Positions 1-11,210 of a stretch of 64,000 nt of DNA are shown piece by piece. The DNA is from Saccharomyces mikatae IFO 1815. Taxonomy: Eukaryota > Ascomycota > Saccharomycetes > Saccharomycetales > Saccharomycetaceae. Under the pieces are notes generated by a model. That model saw only the letters and a program-made list of their open reading frames with translations, was not told the DNA's origin and did not search any database. Every line of letters starts with the position of its first letter. Within the stretch, counting starts at the first letter, position 1. The position numbers were made by a program, and so were the translations under genes. The stretch covers positions 744,001 through 808,000 of the forward strand of contig NC_079261.1 of NCBI RefSeq assembly GCF_947241705.1, written 5' to 3'.

Positions 1-321
1 TCAAGGTTTGGTATATTTGTAAACTTAAAGAGTATGAGAAAACACAAAGAATGGCATGTATTTTAAAGGAATATGGTTATATGAATATTTCAGTGCCTAG
101 TACAAACGTCTTGCGCCTGTTTGCAGATAAAACTCTTCTCTTTTACCTACGTATACTGAGTGTATAGTAAACTACATTAATAGAAAAGCCGATAAATAAA
201 AAAAAATAGGAATGAAACGGCTTGATATGATATGACATAACGGAACGTAACATGGATACAGAATTGGTTCAAGTAAGGAATATGCAAAAAAAACAAAGAA
301 ACCTGTTTATTCATATCACTA
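1..321. other. 3' flank of the YPL229W homologue, no gene seen
   Basis: This AT-rich stretch lies downstream of the minus-strand gene ending at 322. By known S. cerevisiae order the next gene to the left would be CET1 (YPL228W), so the stretch probably holds the 3' UTR of the poly-Q gene and part of the next promoter. I see no convincing coding frame, RNA gene or repeat in it. Confidence 0.5.
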
Positions 322-996
322 TCATTCTTGAACACTTTCCAAAGGGTTGAAACTTTGAGAAGTATAAGGGTTGAACTTCGGTCTCGAGTTGAATATAGAA
401 GACGCAGAATTTGGCGGTGAAGAAGACAAGGAACCAGGGGCAGAACTGGAATGCGGATTCTGGTGATGCAATGACATTTGTTCAGCAGTCAATCTATCCA
501 TTTTTTCGCATGCTTGTTGTTCTTCCAAAGAAAGCAATGACCTTGGACAGAAGAATAAGTCATCTTTGAAAGATTTGCAGATGTTGTTCTTGTATATTAT
601 GGAGGAATGATCTATATCTGGCACAACATAATTCTGAGGTGATCTGCTAAAGAGTAGTGGGGGGACAGTATTAGTACTGGCATTTTTATTGAGGTTTGAG
701 TTTGAGCTGGCACCTGCCAAGAACAAGGGCGGGCTTATTGGTTGTTGCTGTTGAGGTTGTTGCAAGAGAGGTGCACTCTGATGCTGTTGTTGTTGTTGTT
801 GTTGTTGCTGTTGCTGCTGTTGCTGCTGTTGCTGCTGCAGGTGCTGCTGTTGCTGAAGACGATCATATTTGAAATTCTGGAAAGTCAGCGTATCTGGAAT
901 GATATTGAAGGTGTTGTTACCTGCAAAATTCATAGGTTCTTGGATACTTGGAGGGGTGTTATAGGGCATCATCTTATGTACGAGAAAAGTAGACAT
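322..996 (-). CDS. Poly-glutamine protein of unknown function, YPL229W homologue
   Basis: The 224-residue product has no recognised catalytic domain. A long glutamine tract with one His and flanking Gln/His residues occupies roughly residues 48-85, followed by Pro/Ser/Asn-rich sequence; the N-terminus carries MPYNTPPSIQEPMNF and the C-terminal third contains a conserved-looking segment (FFCPRSLLSLEEQQACEKMD). The gene is assigned as YPL229W, whose paralogue is YMR181C, from position next to USV1 and from the poly-Q architecture. The S. cerevisiae protein is recalled as about 206 residues, and the size difference fits tract-length change. The start at 996 is the first in-frame ATG; ATGs at codons 9 and 10 are alternatives. 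Role unknown; expression linked to stress is only an inference from its neighbour. Confidence 0.85.
   Translation of the reverse strand: MSTFLVHKMMPYNTPPSIQEPMNFAGNNTFNIIPDTLTFQNFKYDRLQQQQHLQQQQQQQQQQQQQQQQQQHQSAPLLQQPQQQQPISPPLFLAGASSNSNLNKNASTNTVPPLLFSRSPQNYVVPDIDHSSIIYKNNICKSFKDDLFFCPRSLLSLEEQQACEKMDRLTAEQMSLHHQNPHSSSAPGSLSSSPPNSASSIFNSRPKFNPYTSQSFNPLESVQE
784..853 (-). repeat. CAA/CAG trinucleotide repeat coding for poly-Gln
   Basis: The plus strand shows about 23 consecutive TTG/CTG-type triplets, read on the minus strand as mixed CAA/CAG codons with one CAC. The mixed codons suggest an old tract that changes length by slippage inside the YPL229W homologue. On the plus strand the same DNA gives an artefactual poly-Leu frame. 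Confidence 0.85.
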
Positions 997-1578
997 GTAT
1001 ATTGTTTTGGCTGGTAGGATCGGGAATAAACGTCATCATTTCTAGTGGATTGAGATAAAAAGCTTCTTTCTTTTCTTTTTTCTATTACTGCAATTAACGG
1101 GGGAGCCGGGTTAGGGTTAATGCGGGATGACTATAGCAACATACATACATGGAGCACGTGTATAAGACTTAGTATAAAGGCAAGATACATGATCAGTACT
1201 TAGTACCTGAGGTTTAGTTTCAGCGTTTTATAGTAATCTCTATGGCTGCAATAGACTAAGAAGTAAGCGTCAAAGTATAAATTGTGTTCCCGTACTGTTT
1301 CTAGTTGCTGGCGACAAGCTCGAGCATTCAAAAGGTGTTTCAGGTAAGGGCTTCTTCTTCTTTGTTTGTGTGTCTTTTCATTTCTTATGGAGCTAAATGT
1401 TCGTGTATTTACTCGTGTAACGAAGCGTTTTTATAAATTATATTTGAACGTAAAACGGAAGATAAATGTAAGACAAGTGGGCCCATAAATTGTTTGCGCA
1501 TACTAAAGATTATATTTTCTGTTGTGAGATATTGATACTCTATGGAATATTTAAGAATCTAAACTGAGTCAACCCTGG
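997..1578 (-). promoter_or_regulatory. YPL229W promoter with Tbf1-type and CACGTG sites; USV1 3' end
   Basis: The 582-bp gap separates two minus-strand genes. It contains TTAGGGTT at 1111-1118, which matches the Tbf1 recognition core (AACCCTAA on the minus strand), and a CACGTG box at 1155-1160, the core bound by Cbf1/Pho4-type bHLH factors. Both are sequence matches only; occupancy is not shown. Confidence 0.5.
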
Positions 1579-2739
1579 TCATGTCAGTATGTAATCAACA
1601 CTGAGTCTTTTCTTATTAGTATTAATCAAAATATCAGACTCTGATAGAGCTGCTGGCCTCTTCTGGATGTCGTTATCATTATTATTACTACTCTCGAAGC
1701 TCTTACCATTATCCAACGAAGGTTCATTGCTAATGTTATCGTCGTTGGTACGCTTCCTGAATTCTTGCTGATGCTGCGGGAAAATAATTGGTTTTACTTC
1801 GGCACCTGCCGCTAGCTTCGAAAAAGGTGGAGGAAATACATCGGTATTGTTGTCGGTAATATTAGTAGTTTTGTTCACATTAGTATTAACATTAATATTA
1901 TTTGATCTAAAGTTATAATTATCCATAGTTCTCCGAGGTAGCAAATCCGCTGAGTCATTATATTTGAAGGAAACACTTGGTATTGACCTCGGAGGTAGGG
2001 ATGGTACCATTACCTCTGTAGTCGGTTGGCCCACTACGGTAGGACACACATTTAGCGGATATTGCACGTCTATAGATGGTAAATAATTGATAGTGGTGCT
2101 GTTGCTAGGAAGAGGGTACTGGTAGTGACTATCAGTGATGGATTGGGAACCCGGGTAGTAATAGGGTTGCTGTTGCTGTCGCTGAGTACCGTAAATGGAT
2201 CTCGGAGAGATAGGTGGTATACATCTCGTGTTTGTGATGAACTCTGGTGAGGAATGTACTATTAGAGGCGCTTTTTCGGTCTCTGTCATTATTGGCATAT
2301 TACCACCAATATTATTGGTTTTTCTGGAAGAAGGATCGCTGTATGATGTAGATGAAGATGCGGAAGACGACGAAGATGCAGAAGAAGAAGACGACAACGA
2401 CGAATACGACGGTTTACGTTGATGCGCACCCGTAGAATGGTGATTCTTATGTGCATGGACCGATTCCCGGTGCTGTTTCAAATTATCGACTCTACTGAAG
2501 AATTTCAAACACGCAGGACACTGGAACGGCTTTTCCCCCGTGTGCTTTCTTATGTGACGTGCAAGATGCTCCGCCCTAGTAAAGGACATCGCACAACCAT
2601 CGTATCCAGTGCATTTAAACGATTTTCTTCGAGCACTTTTGGACCTTTTCGGGGTAGATCCCGCTACATTGTTGGTCGCAAAACTGCCGTTGCTGTCCGG
2701 AAGAACACTTACAGCATTACAATTTGTGGTATTTCCCAT
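1579..2739 (-). CDS. USV1: C2H2 zinc-finger stress transcription factor Usv1 (Nsf1)
   Basis: The 386-residue protein has two adjacent C2H2 fingers near the N-terminus: C43, C49, H62, H66 and C74, C77, H90, H95, joined by the canonical linker HTGEKPF. This is the Msn2/Msn4-like arrangement, placed at the N-terminal end as in Usv1 and its paralogue Rgm1. A basic stretch (KRSKSARRKS, 31-40) precedes the fingers, and a long Ser-rich tract and Asn-rich disordered regions follow. In S. cerevisiae Usv1 regulates genes induced on non-fermentable carbon, in salt stress and in cell-wall stress. The start at 2739 gives a length close to the known 391 residues. Synteny (YPL230W beside FAS2) agrees. The promoter carries many stress elements. 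Confidence 0.95.
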   Translation of the reverse strand: MGNTTNCNAVSVLPDSNGSFATNNVAGSTPKRSKSARRKSFKCTGYDGCAMSFTRAEHLARHIRKHTGEKPFQCPACLKFFSRVDNLKQHRESVHAHKNHHSTGAHQRKPSYSSLSSSSSASSSSSASSSTSYSDPSSRKTNNIGGNMPIMTETEKAPLIVHSSPEFITNTRCIPPISPRSIYGTQRQQQQPYYYPGSQSITDSHYQYPLPSNSTTINYLPSIDVQYPLNVCPTVVGQPTTEVMVPSLPPRSIPSVSFKYNDSADLLPRRTMDNYNFRSNNINVNTNVNKTTNITDNNTDVFPPPFSKLAAGAEVKPIIFPQHQQEFRKRTNDDNISNEPSLDNGKSFESSNNNDNDIQKRPAALSESDILINTNKKRLSVDYILT

Positions 2740-3739
2740 GTCCCGATTTTTTCTTATCTTATAACAGTATTCTTATCTGTTAGTAAAAAAAAAACTAAGA
2801 CTGTAACTCGCACCAGACTCTCCTCTATACATACGTGAATAATGAAGTTATTGCACAATATCGCTGCCAAGAACTCCTGCCTATATCAACACAAGACGAA
2901 ACTTTACCTCGGAGGGGGCAGCAACATACAATCTGCAAATACAGGCAAAAAGAGTTCATCAAGATTGTTATATAAGGAGGCTGCTGGACCGTTAAGGGGG
3001 GAAGCCGTGAAGGAGCAAACAAATCTTTAAAAAGAAGGCATTTGAAAAAAAGAGAGGGGATAATTAAGGCCCTTAGGGGGACTCAAAAGCAACGGAGGAT
3101 TCGAAATCAAAAGAAGCCTTCTTCCACCATACTAAGTAATGGCGAACGGCAGCGGCGATCGAGGACGCCCACATTTTAAGGGCACTCACCCATCCTCGCG
3201 TGTTTTCTCTCTTCCTTAATTTGGCGCAGGCGATCAAGGGGTGGCTCACACAATAAGTCGCAGGGACCACCTCCGACCGCGTCTGCTGGTTTCTCAGACC
3301 CTATTCTGTACACCACAGCCTTCTACCCCCTTGCCCCACATAATTGGTGTAAACAATAGAAGGTAGCAGACGTCGTGTAGCATAACTACTGGCCGTCCCT
3401 GGCCCCTTCTCTCCTCATAATACAAACAACAACCACAAGAGAGAACGAAATAAGTGCTGGGCTGGCCACTATAACGAAGACTAATTACCCCAGAACAGCT
3501 GCGCGGGCTTCTATTCTTCCACGCGTCAATAAGGCCCGCGTGAATTTGTGTGGGCCGAGGAAAGAGAAGAACTAAAACAGGTGCATGTTCAGGGCCAAAT
3601 GATTCGTGAACGTAGGGAACAATTAAGGTGGGGAGAAAATCAGGGAATACAGATGAAAATGATCACAAGGAAAACATCAATTTTTGATCGAATAGGCTAT
3701 ATGTTATAAATGAATAGACAAGATTATGTAAAGTTCATT
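2740..3739 (-). promoter_or_regulatory. USV1 promoter with seven stress-response elements; FAS2 3' end
   Basis: The 1-kb interval upstream of USV1 contains seven copies of the STRE core AGGGG/CCCCT: 2913-2917, 2995-2999, 3055-3059, 3075-3079, 3237-3241, 3327-3331 and 3403-3407. STREs are bound by Msn2/Msn4, which fits the known stress induction of USV1. A TATATAAGG-like box lies near 2970, about 230 bp before the start codon. The part nearest 3739 is the FAS2 3' UTR. No convincing gene is present. Confidence 0.7.
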
Positions 3740-6700
3740 CTATTTCTTGGTGGAAATGGCGACAGCGACAGCTTGGAGATCATCATGAGAAATGGACACC
3801 TTCACGTCGGTAATTCCAGCTTGGTCAGCGACCTTCTTAGCATTACCGTGCAATTCGACAGCGGGCCCATTCTTGTTGACACGGACGATTTCAATGTCCT
3901 TCAATGCAGCACCGCCTCCTAGGGACTTGACGCCTAAGGACTTAAAAACGGCTTCTTTGGCAGACCATGTTCCAGCAAAAGAACTTTGAACGCTAGGTTG
4001 CGCGTTACAGTAGTCTATTTCTTGGGCGGTGAAATTACGCTGGATAAAAGTATCGTTTTCGACGTTGATGCTGGTAATCAGTTCAACATCTACACCGACG
4101 CCACCGTCAGAGACCTTTTCCTTGGTCATGTTTTCAATCATCTTTGCGGTTTCGATAGTGTTCGCATTGATGTAGCTCTCCTTGTTTTGAATGTTCTTGG
4201 AAGTGAAAATCAAAGAGCCGGACTTCTTGTCCGTGGAAACACGAGCTAATGGATCTAAGTAAACACGTTCTTCCAAATCGTCAGTGTATGGAGCATGTTC
4301 CTTACTAACGAACAACTTGTTGTAGATCATACCGTTGTGGAAGAACTTGTAAGCGCTCTTTTCTCTGGCATTCACCTTGGCAACATATTCATTGTATCTA
4401 TCTTCAGTGATGGTGGCATACAAGTAGTCTGGATGGACCACAATGGCTTGACCACCCTTTTGACCGAAACCGAAAGAGGTGATGGACACTGCTCTGACAC
4501 CGTCGGTCTTCAAAGTCTTGGATGGATACAAAACATATTCAAATTGCTCCAAAATCTTGTCAACGTTATCAGCGTTACGGTTACCTGGAATGATACCGCT
4601 GTTCAAAATTTGCAGAGCACCGTTCATCATCCATGCACCGGCAGCACCCTTTGGATGACCAGTCAAAAACTTCTGGAAAACACCGATGACGGGGTTACCT
4701 TCAGATCTACCCAAATGCTTCATCATTTCATTGATTGTAGCAGATTCGTTCTTATCATTAGCCTTAGTTGATGTACCATGGAATGAGGCGACACCCAAGT
4801 CATCAATAGTTAACCCATAAGTAGCCAAGGCTCCCCTCAATGGGGCGATGCGTGGATCCCTCTTAAAGAAATCGTTACCCCATTGTTGTTGTGCAGCCCT
4901 CAATTGATTTTCAGCTTCATTATGAATTTCTCTGGTACGTTCGAGCAAGAATTCGTTCTGATCTTCGCTTGGAATTTCTTCAGCCTCCAGTTTCAAAGCT
5001 TCCAATTCGTTCTCTACCCAATCTTTAATTTGAGCTTCACGGGTAACTAATTGACGTTTTCTGTACTTCATGTTCAAGTTTGGTGAAGCATATTTGACGC
5101 TGGAATGGTGCTCACGAGCAGTGGTCAAAATACCCTTACCTGGAGCAGGAACAGATCTACCAATCTTGTCAGTGGCGGTGGCGGCCATGGCAACAATACC
5201 GTAAATTGGAACACCCATCTTCAAAGCTAGATCAGCTTGCATAATGATTTGAATACCAGCACCTTGAGCTTCCATGAACCCGTTACGGGTTGTAGTAGCA
5301 GGTCTGGACATCTCTGCTGGAGTACGGCCGTGTTCAAACTCTTCCAAAGTGTTGGAAGTAGCCTTCATGTTACCAAATTCAAAAGATCCCTCTTCTTGGA
5401 AATCATCGTAACCACCAACAATACAAATTCTAGCCTTACCAGACAAGATGGTTTCCACACCAATATCAACAGATTCCACAGATGTGGCACAGGCACCAAC
5501 AGGCGTTTTTATTGGACCAGATGAAGAAATCAATAACATATTAACCCAAGCGGACATGGTGTTGATGAACGATTCTTGTAAAATATCGTTCTGAACAGGT
5601 TCATCCTTGAAACGATCCTTGAACATTCCACGCAAGGCAGAAACACCACCCATACCAGAACCAGAACAATTACCAACTTCAGAAACATGTACGTACTTGT
5701 ACATTTCGTATGGATCGGTGATACCAGATGCAATAAAGGCCTCCACAACAGAAACCAAAACGAACAATGTGATTGGGTCAACTTGAGAAATGATGTCATC
5801 AGAAATACCGTAAGTCTTCGCACTCCACCCGGTTGGAATTTGACCAGCAACCAAACGATCGAATCTCAAAGCTTTTGGAATATATAAGGTAGCACCCTTT
5901 AACAACTTAACAGAGTATTCCCCTGTTTCTGGGATTTCAAAGACATCCACCTTATCACCATGTTGATGCTTAAATTGCTCAGCAGTTTCCTTAGAAGCCT
6001 CAAATGGCTCCAAGTCTTCTTCGACAATAACTTCTTGGATCATTTCCTTCTTTTCTGGATTATACCCGTTGAATAATTCTGCTTCGATCAATCTGATACC
6101 ACTGTGCTCTAAGATAGATGATTCGTACTTTGCCTTAACGTCCTTGTCGTCAACTGGTTCCTTTGTCTTGGAATCAACCCAACCGGTATATGGACGACCC
6201 TTCAAGTTACCGTTATGATATGAAATGAAACCCATAATCCAAGCCATTTCAACGCAACCTTCCAAAGAAAATTCACCAAAGGCTTCCATTTCCCATCTTG
6301 TTCTGGCAGAACCCCATGGGCCGACTTCAGCAAAACCAGTAACAACAATAACTCTCTCCAAATCTAATAACCCTTCAAGTTCAGCAGGGGCAATCTTTTT
6401 GACCTGCTTATATGGTTTCAATTCTGGGAAGTCCAATTGAATGTTAGCTCTTGGCTGTACTTCGACTTGAGCATATGCAGCGTCGGCACCGTTACCGTTA
6501 ACGACCTTATGTTCCAAAGCAGTTTCAATGGAAACTGCCTTTCTAACTTCTGAAGTTTCGACCAACTCCTTACGTAATTTAGCAGTGAATTCCTTCAAGT
6601 CAGGAACAAATTGTAACCCACCGTTTAAGTCAGCCATAACAGGAGATTTTTGACACAATTCGACAACTTCTGGAGTCAGCAAACCCAATAGATTGAAAGC

Positions 6701-9403
6701 CATTTCTTTTTGAGAGAAAGTACGAACACCCATCTTTTCAATCCCTTCAGCAATGATGTTATTAGCACTCATTAAACCAGTACCTCTAGTCCAACCAATA
6801 ATAGCACCACAAATGGTCAATTGGTTAGCCCAAGATTCAGAATGCCATCTGTTAAATAAAGTTTCCAAAGACAACTTAGACTCTGAATACATACCATCAC
6901 CACCAAAAGTACCATGGTTTGGAGACATTGGTAAGATGACTTGAGCTGGTCTAGTTTCAACACCTCTAGCAGATTTTTGCTTCTTGACACAACCCATCAT
7001 TCTCAAGATATTGGTTAACATGATTCTATGAGCAAATTCAGACTTGGAATCAATGTGTTCCAATTCAATACCTTGTTCTGGAATGGCAGCAAATGGAATT
7101 ATGGCATCCAAATCCCAATTCAAACCACCATTCTTTTCGGTGTCGTAGATAAATTCTATCAAAGCTTCAACATCCTGTTTAGAACCTTGGTTGAATGGAA
7201 CAACAATTAAAGTAGAACCCTTGGCACCATACTTGGCGTAAATTGATTGGTAGTAGTCAGTAACTTGTTTAGAGAAGCGAGATGTCGTAACAATAACTTT
7301 AGCACCACCTTGCAACAAACCTTGTAAGACCTCAGCACCAATAGAGCCCTTACCTGCACCAGTTATCAGAACATATTTGTCCTTAAAGGTAACACCATTG
7401 AAGGCAGCCTTTTCCAAACCATCCAAGAAAAGAGACGATAGTTGACGGTCATATTTCCAATCCCCAGCAGGAGTCTTTTTTCTTAAGTGTAAGAATGGAA
7501 TAGTTTCTCTTGGAATAGTTGAAGACACTGTTTTAGATATAGTAGACTTGTTTGGCAAAGATGCAACTTCTTTAGTGGAGTCTTTGTCCAAAGCATCCTC
7601 AACATCCATACCAGCTAGTTGAGTGGTTTGAGAAGGATCGATTTCTTTGGAACTTTCCAAGAACTTAACCAAATCGCTGTATAATTTTTCAAATTCCACT
7701 CTTGTGGAGCTTGAAATATCTTGCTTGTCAGCTTGAGCACTGATAGCCTTGTAAACACGAGTCAAATCTTCTTCAATAGTTGGTTGGGAGTCCTTAGTGA
7801 TTGGACCACCAAGGGCCATTTCTTGTACGTATTGAGATAGTTTTCTCACCTTTTCTCTTGGCTCTTCTGAGTATGTGATATTACCATTTTTGTCAATTCC
7901 AGTTTTTGGACCGGTTGGCTTAGCAACATCTTTGTAGACTGGGTCAACATCCAAAACTTGTTTACAATTTTCAATCAATTGTTCACCAAGGGTCTTGACC
8001 AATTGGTAGTTTTCACCTTTGGTTTCATCAGTATTAGAGATATGGTATTCCATGAACTTAATCAAAGCATCGTTGGATCTGTTCATGATATTAATAGCTT
8101 CGCTAACAACTTCTCTGTCAACATTCTTCAAAACACCGTGGATTATCTCGAAATATAATGACAACAAAGATTGTTTGGCCCAATTCCATGAGGAATCAAA
8201 AGTTCTAGCTTTCTTTCTAGAGAAAGAAGTAGCGACACCATTGATAAAAAATTCACCTAATTCAGCATTTAGGTAATCTAATTGAGCTTGCAGTTCAGTG
8301 ACAGTGTCTTTTTCTTTCAAGAATTTCCTTTCACCGTTATCCAAGTCCATTTTCAAGTAACGAGCCAACACTTGTAATTGTTGACGGGCTAAAATCTTGT
8401 GGTCCTTGGTGATTTCTTCCAAAGCGCCAGCATCAATCATGGCAGCACCGGCAGCAGGACCGGCACCGGCGGCAGCAGCAGCACTAGCAGTGGATGATAA
8501 GTCAACACCAACAATGGAAGCGTATTTTTGAGCCATGGAGTCCAAGAAAGCCTTTGCATCAGCTTCAGAACCTAGACGGGCTGCGGGCTCATTGGATAAA
8601 GCTACCAAAAGAACACCATCTTGCCTACCAGATGGAAGTCCCCAACGGGTTTGTAAGTACTTTCTAGCGACCGTAATCGTAAACCCACCAGGCATCTTTG
8701 AAGAGATCAATCTCGATAACAAGGAAGAGGATTGCTTACCTAACGCACCAGAGAAGGTATCTTGGAAAGTTTCTGCCAATTCTTCTAATGGAGTTTCTTC
8801 TGGCTTTTCTGGAGTAGTACCGAATTCCTTACCTAAGTCACCCAAAATTTCATTTTGGACAGTAGATTTACCACCAACCAAGTCTTTGATGGTCTTGGAC
8901 ATTGGGATGGAATCTAATGGTTTCTTCAGTTTATGGGCAACCAAAACATGTAACAGCAGAGAGGCCTTCACGGGTTCATCAGCAATTTCAGCAACTGCGG
9001 CTGCTGGGGCTGCTGCTGCTGCAGGAGCTGGAGCTGCCACGGCTGGGGCAGGAGCACTAGCTGCTGGAGCCGGAGCTGCTGCTTCGTCTTTAGCAGGTTC
9101 TTCCTTTGCAGCTAGTTCCGATGGATCTGGGGTATAATAAATTTCTCTGGCATCCTTGGAGTAGCACAAGATTTCTCTGTGCAAAGATAAAGCAGCATCG
9201 TAAGACTCGTATTTATTCTTCAAGGTTCTTTGAGCCATCCCAGCCAAAGTGGGAGAAGGACCAATTTCAACGACTCTTTCAGTATTGAAATCTTTTAGAA
9301 AGACATCTTGAGTTTCAATCCATCTCACAGGGGAGGCAAATTGATAAGCTAACAATTCAGTTAGCAAAATATGAGCTAATTCTTGCTCAACTTCAGGCTT
9401 CAT
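3740..9403 (-). CDS. FAS2: Fatty acid synthase subunit alpha
   Basis: This 1,887-residue cytosolic protein matches the length of yeast Fas2, the alpha chain of the alpha6-beta6 type I synthase. In order: a short N-terminal malonyl/palmitoyl-transferase segment, an Ala/Pro-rich linker (about 96-140), the acyl carrier domain with phosphopantetheine Ser180 in GGKST, a ketoreductase with the NADPH-binding [10 protein letters not shown] near 680, a ketoacyl synthase with nucleophile Cys1305 in GACATS, and a C-terminal phosphopantetheinyl transferase (GVGVDVELI near 1763, [12 protein letters not shown] near 1812) that activates its own carrier domain. All these residues are present, so the gene looks functional. 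The start at 9403 is the only sensible ATG. Its own promoter at 9404-9914 carries an inositol/choline-type E-box. Confidence 0.99.
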   Translation of the reverse strand: MKPEVEQELAHILLTELLAYQFASPVRWIETQDVFLKDFNTERVVEIGPSPTLAGMAQRTLKNKYESYDAALSLHREILCYSKDAREIYYTPDPSELAAKEEPAKDEAAAPAPAASAPAPAVAAPAPAAAAAPAAAVAEIADEPVKASLLLHVLVAHKLKKPLDSIPMSKTIKDLVGGKSTVQNEILGDLGKEFGTTPEKPEETPLEELAETFQDTFSGALGKQSSSLLSRLISSKMPGGFTITVARKYLQTRWGLPSGRQDGVLLVALSNEPAARLGSEADAKAFLDSMAQKYASIVGVDLSSTASAAAAAGAGPAAGAAMIDAGALEEITKDHKILARQQLQVLARYLKMDLDNGERKFLKEKDTVTELQAQLDYLNAELGEFFINGVATSFSRKKARTFDSSWNWAKQSLLSLYFEIIHGVLKNVDREVVSEAINIMNRSNDALIKFMEYHISNTDETKGENYQLVKTLGEQLIENCKQVLDVDPVYKDVAKPTGPKTGIDKNGNITYSEEPREKVRKLSQYVQEMALGGPITKDSQPTIEEDLTRVYKAISAQADKQDISSSTRVEFEKLYSDLVKFLESSKEIDPSQTTQLAGMDVEDALDKDSTKEVASLPNKSTISKTVSSTIPRETIPFLHLRKKTPAGDWKYDRQLSSLFLDGLEKAAFNGVTFKDKYVLITGAGKGSIGAEVLQGLLQGGAKVIVTTSRFSKQVTDYYQSIYAKYGAKGSTLIVVPFNQGSKQDVEALIEFIYDTEKNGGLNWDLDAIIPFAAIPEQGIELEHIDSKSEFAHRIMLTNILRMMGCVKKQKSARGVETRPAQVILPMSPNHGTFGGDGMYSESKLSLETLFNRWHSESWANQLTICGAIIGWTRGTGLMSANNIIAEGIEKMGVRTFSQKEMAFNLLGLLTPEVVELCQKSPVMADLNGGLQFVPDLKEFTAKLRKELVETSEVRKAVSIETALEHKVVNGNGADAAYAQVEVQPRANIQLDFPELKPYKQVKKIAPAELEGLLDLERVIVVTGFAEVGPWGSARTRWEMEAFGEFSLEGCVEMAWIMGFISYHNGNLKGRPYTGWVDSKTKEPVDDKDVKAKYESSILEHSGIRLIEAELFNGYNPEKKEMIQEVIVEEDLEPFEASKETAEQFKHQHGDKVDVFEIPETGEYSVKLLKGATLYIPKALRFDRLVAGQIPTGWSAKTYGISDDIISQVDPITLFVLVSVVEAFIASGITDPYEMYKYVHVSEVGNCSGSGMGGVSALRGMFKDRFKDEPVQNDILQESFINTMSAWVNMLLISSSGPIKTPVGACATSVESVDIGVETILSGKARICIVGGYDDFQEEGSFEFGNMKATSNTLEEFEHGRTPAEMSRPATTTRNGFMEAQGAGIQIIMQADLALKMGVPIYGIVAMAATATDKIGRSVPAPGKGILTTAREHHSSVKYASPNLNMKYRKRQLVTREAQIKDWVENELEALKLEAEEIPSEDQNEFLLERTREIHNEAENQLRAAQQQWGNDFFKRDPRIAPLRGALATYGLTIDDLGVASFHGTSTKANDKNESATINEMMKHLGRSEGNPVIGVFQKFLTGHPKGAAGAWMMNGALQILNSGIIPGNRNADNVDKILEQFEYVLYPSKTLKTDGVRAVSITSFGFGQKGGQAIVVHPDYLYATITEDRYNEYVAKVNAREKSAYKFFHNGMIYNKLFVSKEHAPYTDDLEERVYLDPLARVSTDKKSGSLIFTSKNIQNKESYINANTIETAKMIENMTKEKVSDGGVGVDVELITSINVENDTFIQRNFTAQEIDYCNAQPSVQSSFAGTWSAKEAVFKSLGVKSLGGGAALKDIEIVRVNKNGPAVELHGNAKKVADQAGITDVKVSISHDDLQAVAVAISTKK

Positions 9404-9914
9404 AACGATATTATTTTAGTTGATGCTGTTGTGACCTTAAGCAGATTAAGTTATACCTTATTAGAAAACTAATTAAGCAGATAGAAGTGATGGGTACACT
9501 TCAGTTGCATGAGTTTTATATGAGGAACATCCGTTTAGAAACAACTTGTTGTCCAACATCTGCAAACTGCCCAACAATCCGTGCCTTAGTGAGATTTCGG
9601 TCGTAACGTTACGAGGCGAGTGAGGTAGCATGTGAAAACGAGAAAGGTAAAAAAAAATGGTTGGATTTTGTCAAGCAAAGGTCAGTTCTTTTGCGGGTAA
9701 TGCTCGGTATCGCTTGTTTGTATAACTTTGACTGTAGCCAGAGTGTAGGTTGGCCATGTTGAAAGCATAATGAATAAGCAAGGACTAATTAATTGAACTC
9801 ACAGGCCAAAGAAGAAATTTATAGAATAGTAACTAATAGGTGGAAATATTAAGATCGATATAGATATACAAAAAGAGGAGTTCAAATGGAATAAAACAGA
9901 GAAAATAGGTGAGA
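9404..9914 (-). promoter_or_regulatory. FAS2 promoter with Ino2/Ino4 E-box and Reb1 site; SSO1 3' end
   Basis: CATGTGAAAA at 9629-9638 matches the UAS-INO/ICRE consensus (CATGTGAAAT) bound by the Ino2/Ino4 heterodimer, which co-regulates fatty acid synthase with phospholipid genes. CGGGTAA at 9694-9700 is a Reb1 site (TTACCCG) on the minus strand. The segment nearest 9914 is the SSO1 terminator. No gene seen. Confidence 0.7.
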
Positions 9915-10787
9915 TCAACGTGTTTTTACAACGGCTGGCACCACGACAACAATGACAACTACCACGATGATTGCAAAGACAATCAACCAACATCTGATCT
10001 TGTTTTTTCTTGCCCTTCTGGCGCTCTTTACAGCTTTGTCTGTGTGTGCAACACCTTGTTCGACGTCTAGTTGAGCGTCTTCAACGTTCTTGTCAATGAC
10101 GTCGACATTTTCCTGCTGTTCTATTACCAGTTCTTCCATGTCATTGAACAGTTGAGTTAGTTCAGCCATTGACTTTTCCAGTTTCAATAACTCCTGGTGC
10201 CTTGCCTGAACTTCCGCGAGAGCAGTTTTCGCTTCCCCGCGCCTATTTGCGTTCAATAGCGCTTGTGAGAAGATTTGTTGACCCCCTACATCACTTATGG
10301 CAGCTTCAACCTCATCCTCGGTAGCTTCTGGCTGGATGATCATATACTGCCTTTTCGCTTGCTCTTTATTCTCTTCCTTGTAGTTGGAATCCACAATTCT
10401 GTAGTCCTGGATCAGCTTTAAAAACCTCTGCCTTGAGTTTTCTGCCTGGGCTTGTTTGTTAGTGTCGTGTATACCATCCCTTTGAGCACTTTTAATCTCG
10501 TTTTTCAGTTTAAACTGCAAGTCTGCGGCTTGTGCAACGAAGTTGTCTAAGGAATGTCTCAAATGACTTGCTTGCTCCTCATTAACCTCGGTCAGCAGTC
10601 TCTTGTGCAAAGAATCAATTTGGTTGATAGTATGGTCGTACTTATCGAGATCGCGGTTGATTTGACCTATCTTGTTCATGAACCCCACAAAATCGTGTCC
10701 ATCTGCACCTACTGCACTAGAACCTTCGTCCAATTCGTACGACTCTTCAAAAGGGGTCTCCAACTGGTATGGGTTGTTATAACTCAT
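9915..10787 (-). CDS. SSO1: Plasma-membrane syntaxin (Qa-SNARE) Sso1
   Basis: The 290-residue, tail-anchored protein acts at the plasma membrane in exocytosis with Sec9 and Snc1/2. The N-terminal half is the helical Habc regulatory region, a SNARE helix spans about 190-255 (including LTQLFNDMEELVIEQQENVD, with the zero-layer Gln), and a basic RRARKNK stretch precedes a C-terminal membrane anchor of Ile/Val residues (about 266-286) ending VVKTR. Length equals that of S. cerevisiae Sso1. Sso1 and Sso2 are close paralogues; position between FAS2 and NSL1 identifies this copy as SSO1. Confidence 0.97.
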   Translation of the reverse strand: MSYNNPYQLETPFEESYELDEGSSAVGADGHDFVGFMNKIGQINRDLDKYDHTINQIDSLHKRLLTEVNEEQASHLRHSLDNFVAQAADLQFKLKNEIKSAQRDGIHDTNKQAQAENSRQRFLKLIQDYRIVDSNYKEENKEQAKRQYMIIQPEATEDEVEAAISDVGGQQIFSQALLNANRRGEAKTALAEVQARHQELLKLEKSMAELTQLFNDMEELVIEQQENVDVIDKNVEDAQLDVEQGVAHTDKAVKSARRARKNKIRCWLIVFAIIVVVVIVVVVPAVVKTR

Positions 10788-11210
10788 TTACTTTGTTTCT
10801 ATTTTCGGTTGCCCCAGTGAATGAAAAACGGTTTCCTTTCAAGTATACACAGCTTTTATTGTAAACGCCAAATACTGCGTGAAATATGCTCTCTTTGTTT
10901 TTGAACTGAGAATTAGTAGTCTATTCCCTTGCGACGACCACGATATAACTTAAGTTAGTTCTTGACGTTTTTACGACAAGTAAGATCCTGTTACTTTTCT
11001 TTTTTTGTATTCGCGTTTCACAGACACTAATTTTCTTCTCTTTAACGGGTAAAAAGTGGATTCTCTCATGCGCACAGCCTGCATATCGTCTTTTGTCGTT
11101 AACGTGTAGAAAAAGGCTGGCTATACTTTTTCTCACTCTTAACTCTTCGTACAAAGATAAAAAAATGAAGCCACTAGGTTATTTGTCACTTAACACGAAT
11201 ATGATACAGT
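10788..11210 (-). promoter_or_regulatory. SSO1 promoter and NSL1 3' region
   Basis: This 423-bp gap between two minus-strand genes holds the SSO1 promoter and the NSL1 terminator. I see AT-rich sequence without a strong recognisable factor site and no credible small gene; the 77-codon minus frame inside it lacks any family signature. Confidence 0.45.

Noticed and set aside
742-1017. 91-codon plus-strand frame rich in leucine
   Set aside because: It is the antisense reading of the CAA/CAG poly-Gln tract in the YPL229W homologue; no independent support.
2825-3270. Short open frames on both strands in the USV1 promoter
   Set aside because: No family signature, mutually overlapping, and they cover the stress-element cluster; regulatory DNA explains the region better.
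8535-9137. 200-codon plus-strand frame opposite FAS2
   Set aside because: It is antisense to the conserved FAS2 coding sequence and mirrors its Ala/Pro linker; codon constraint on the other strand explains it.
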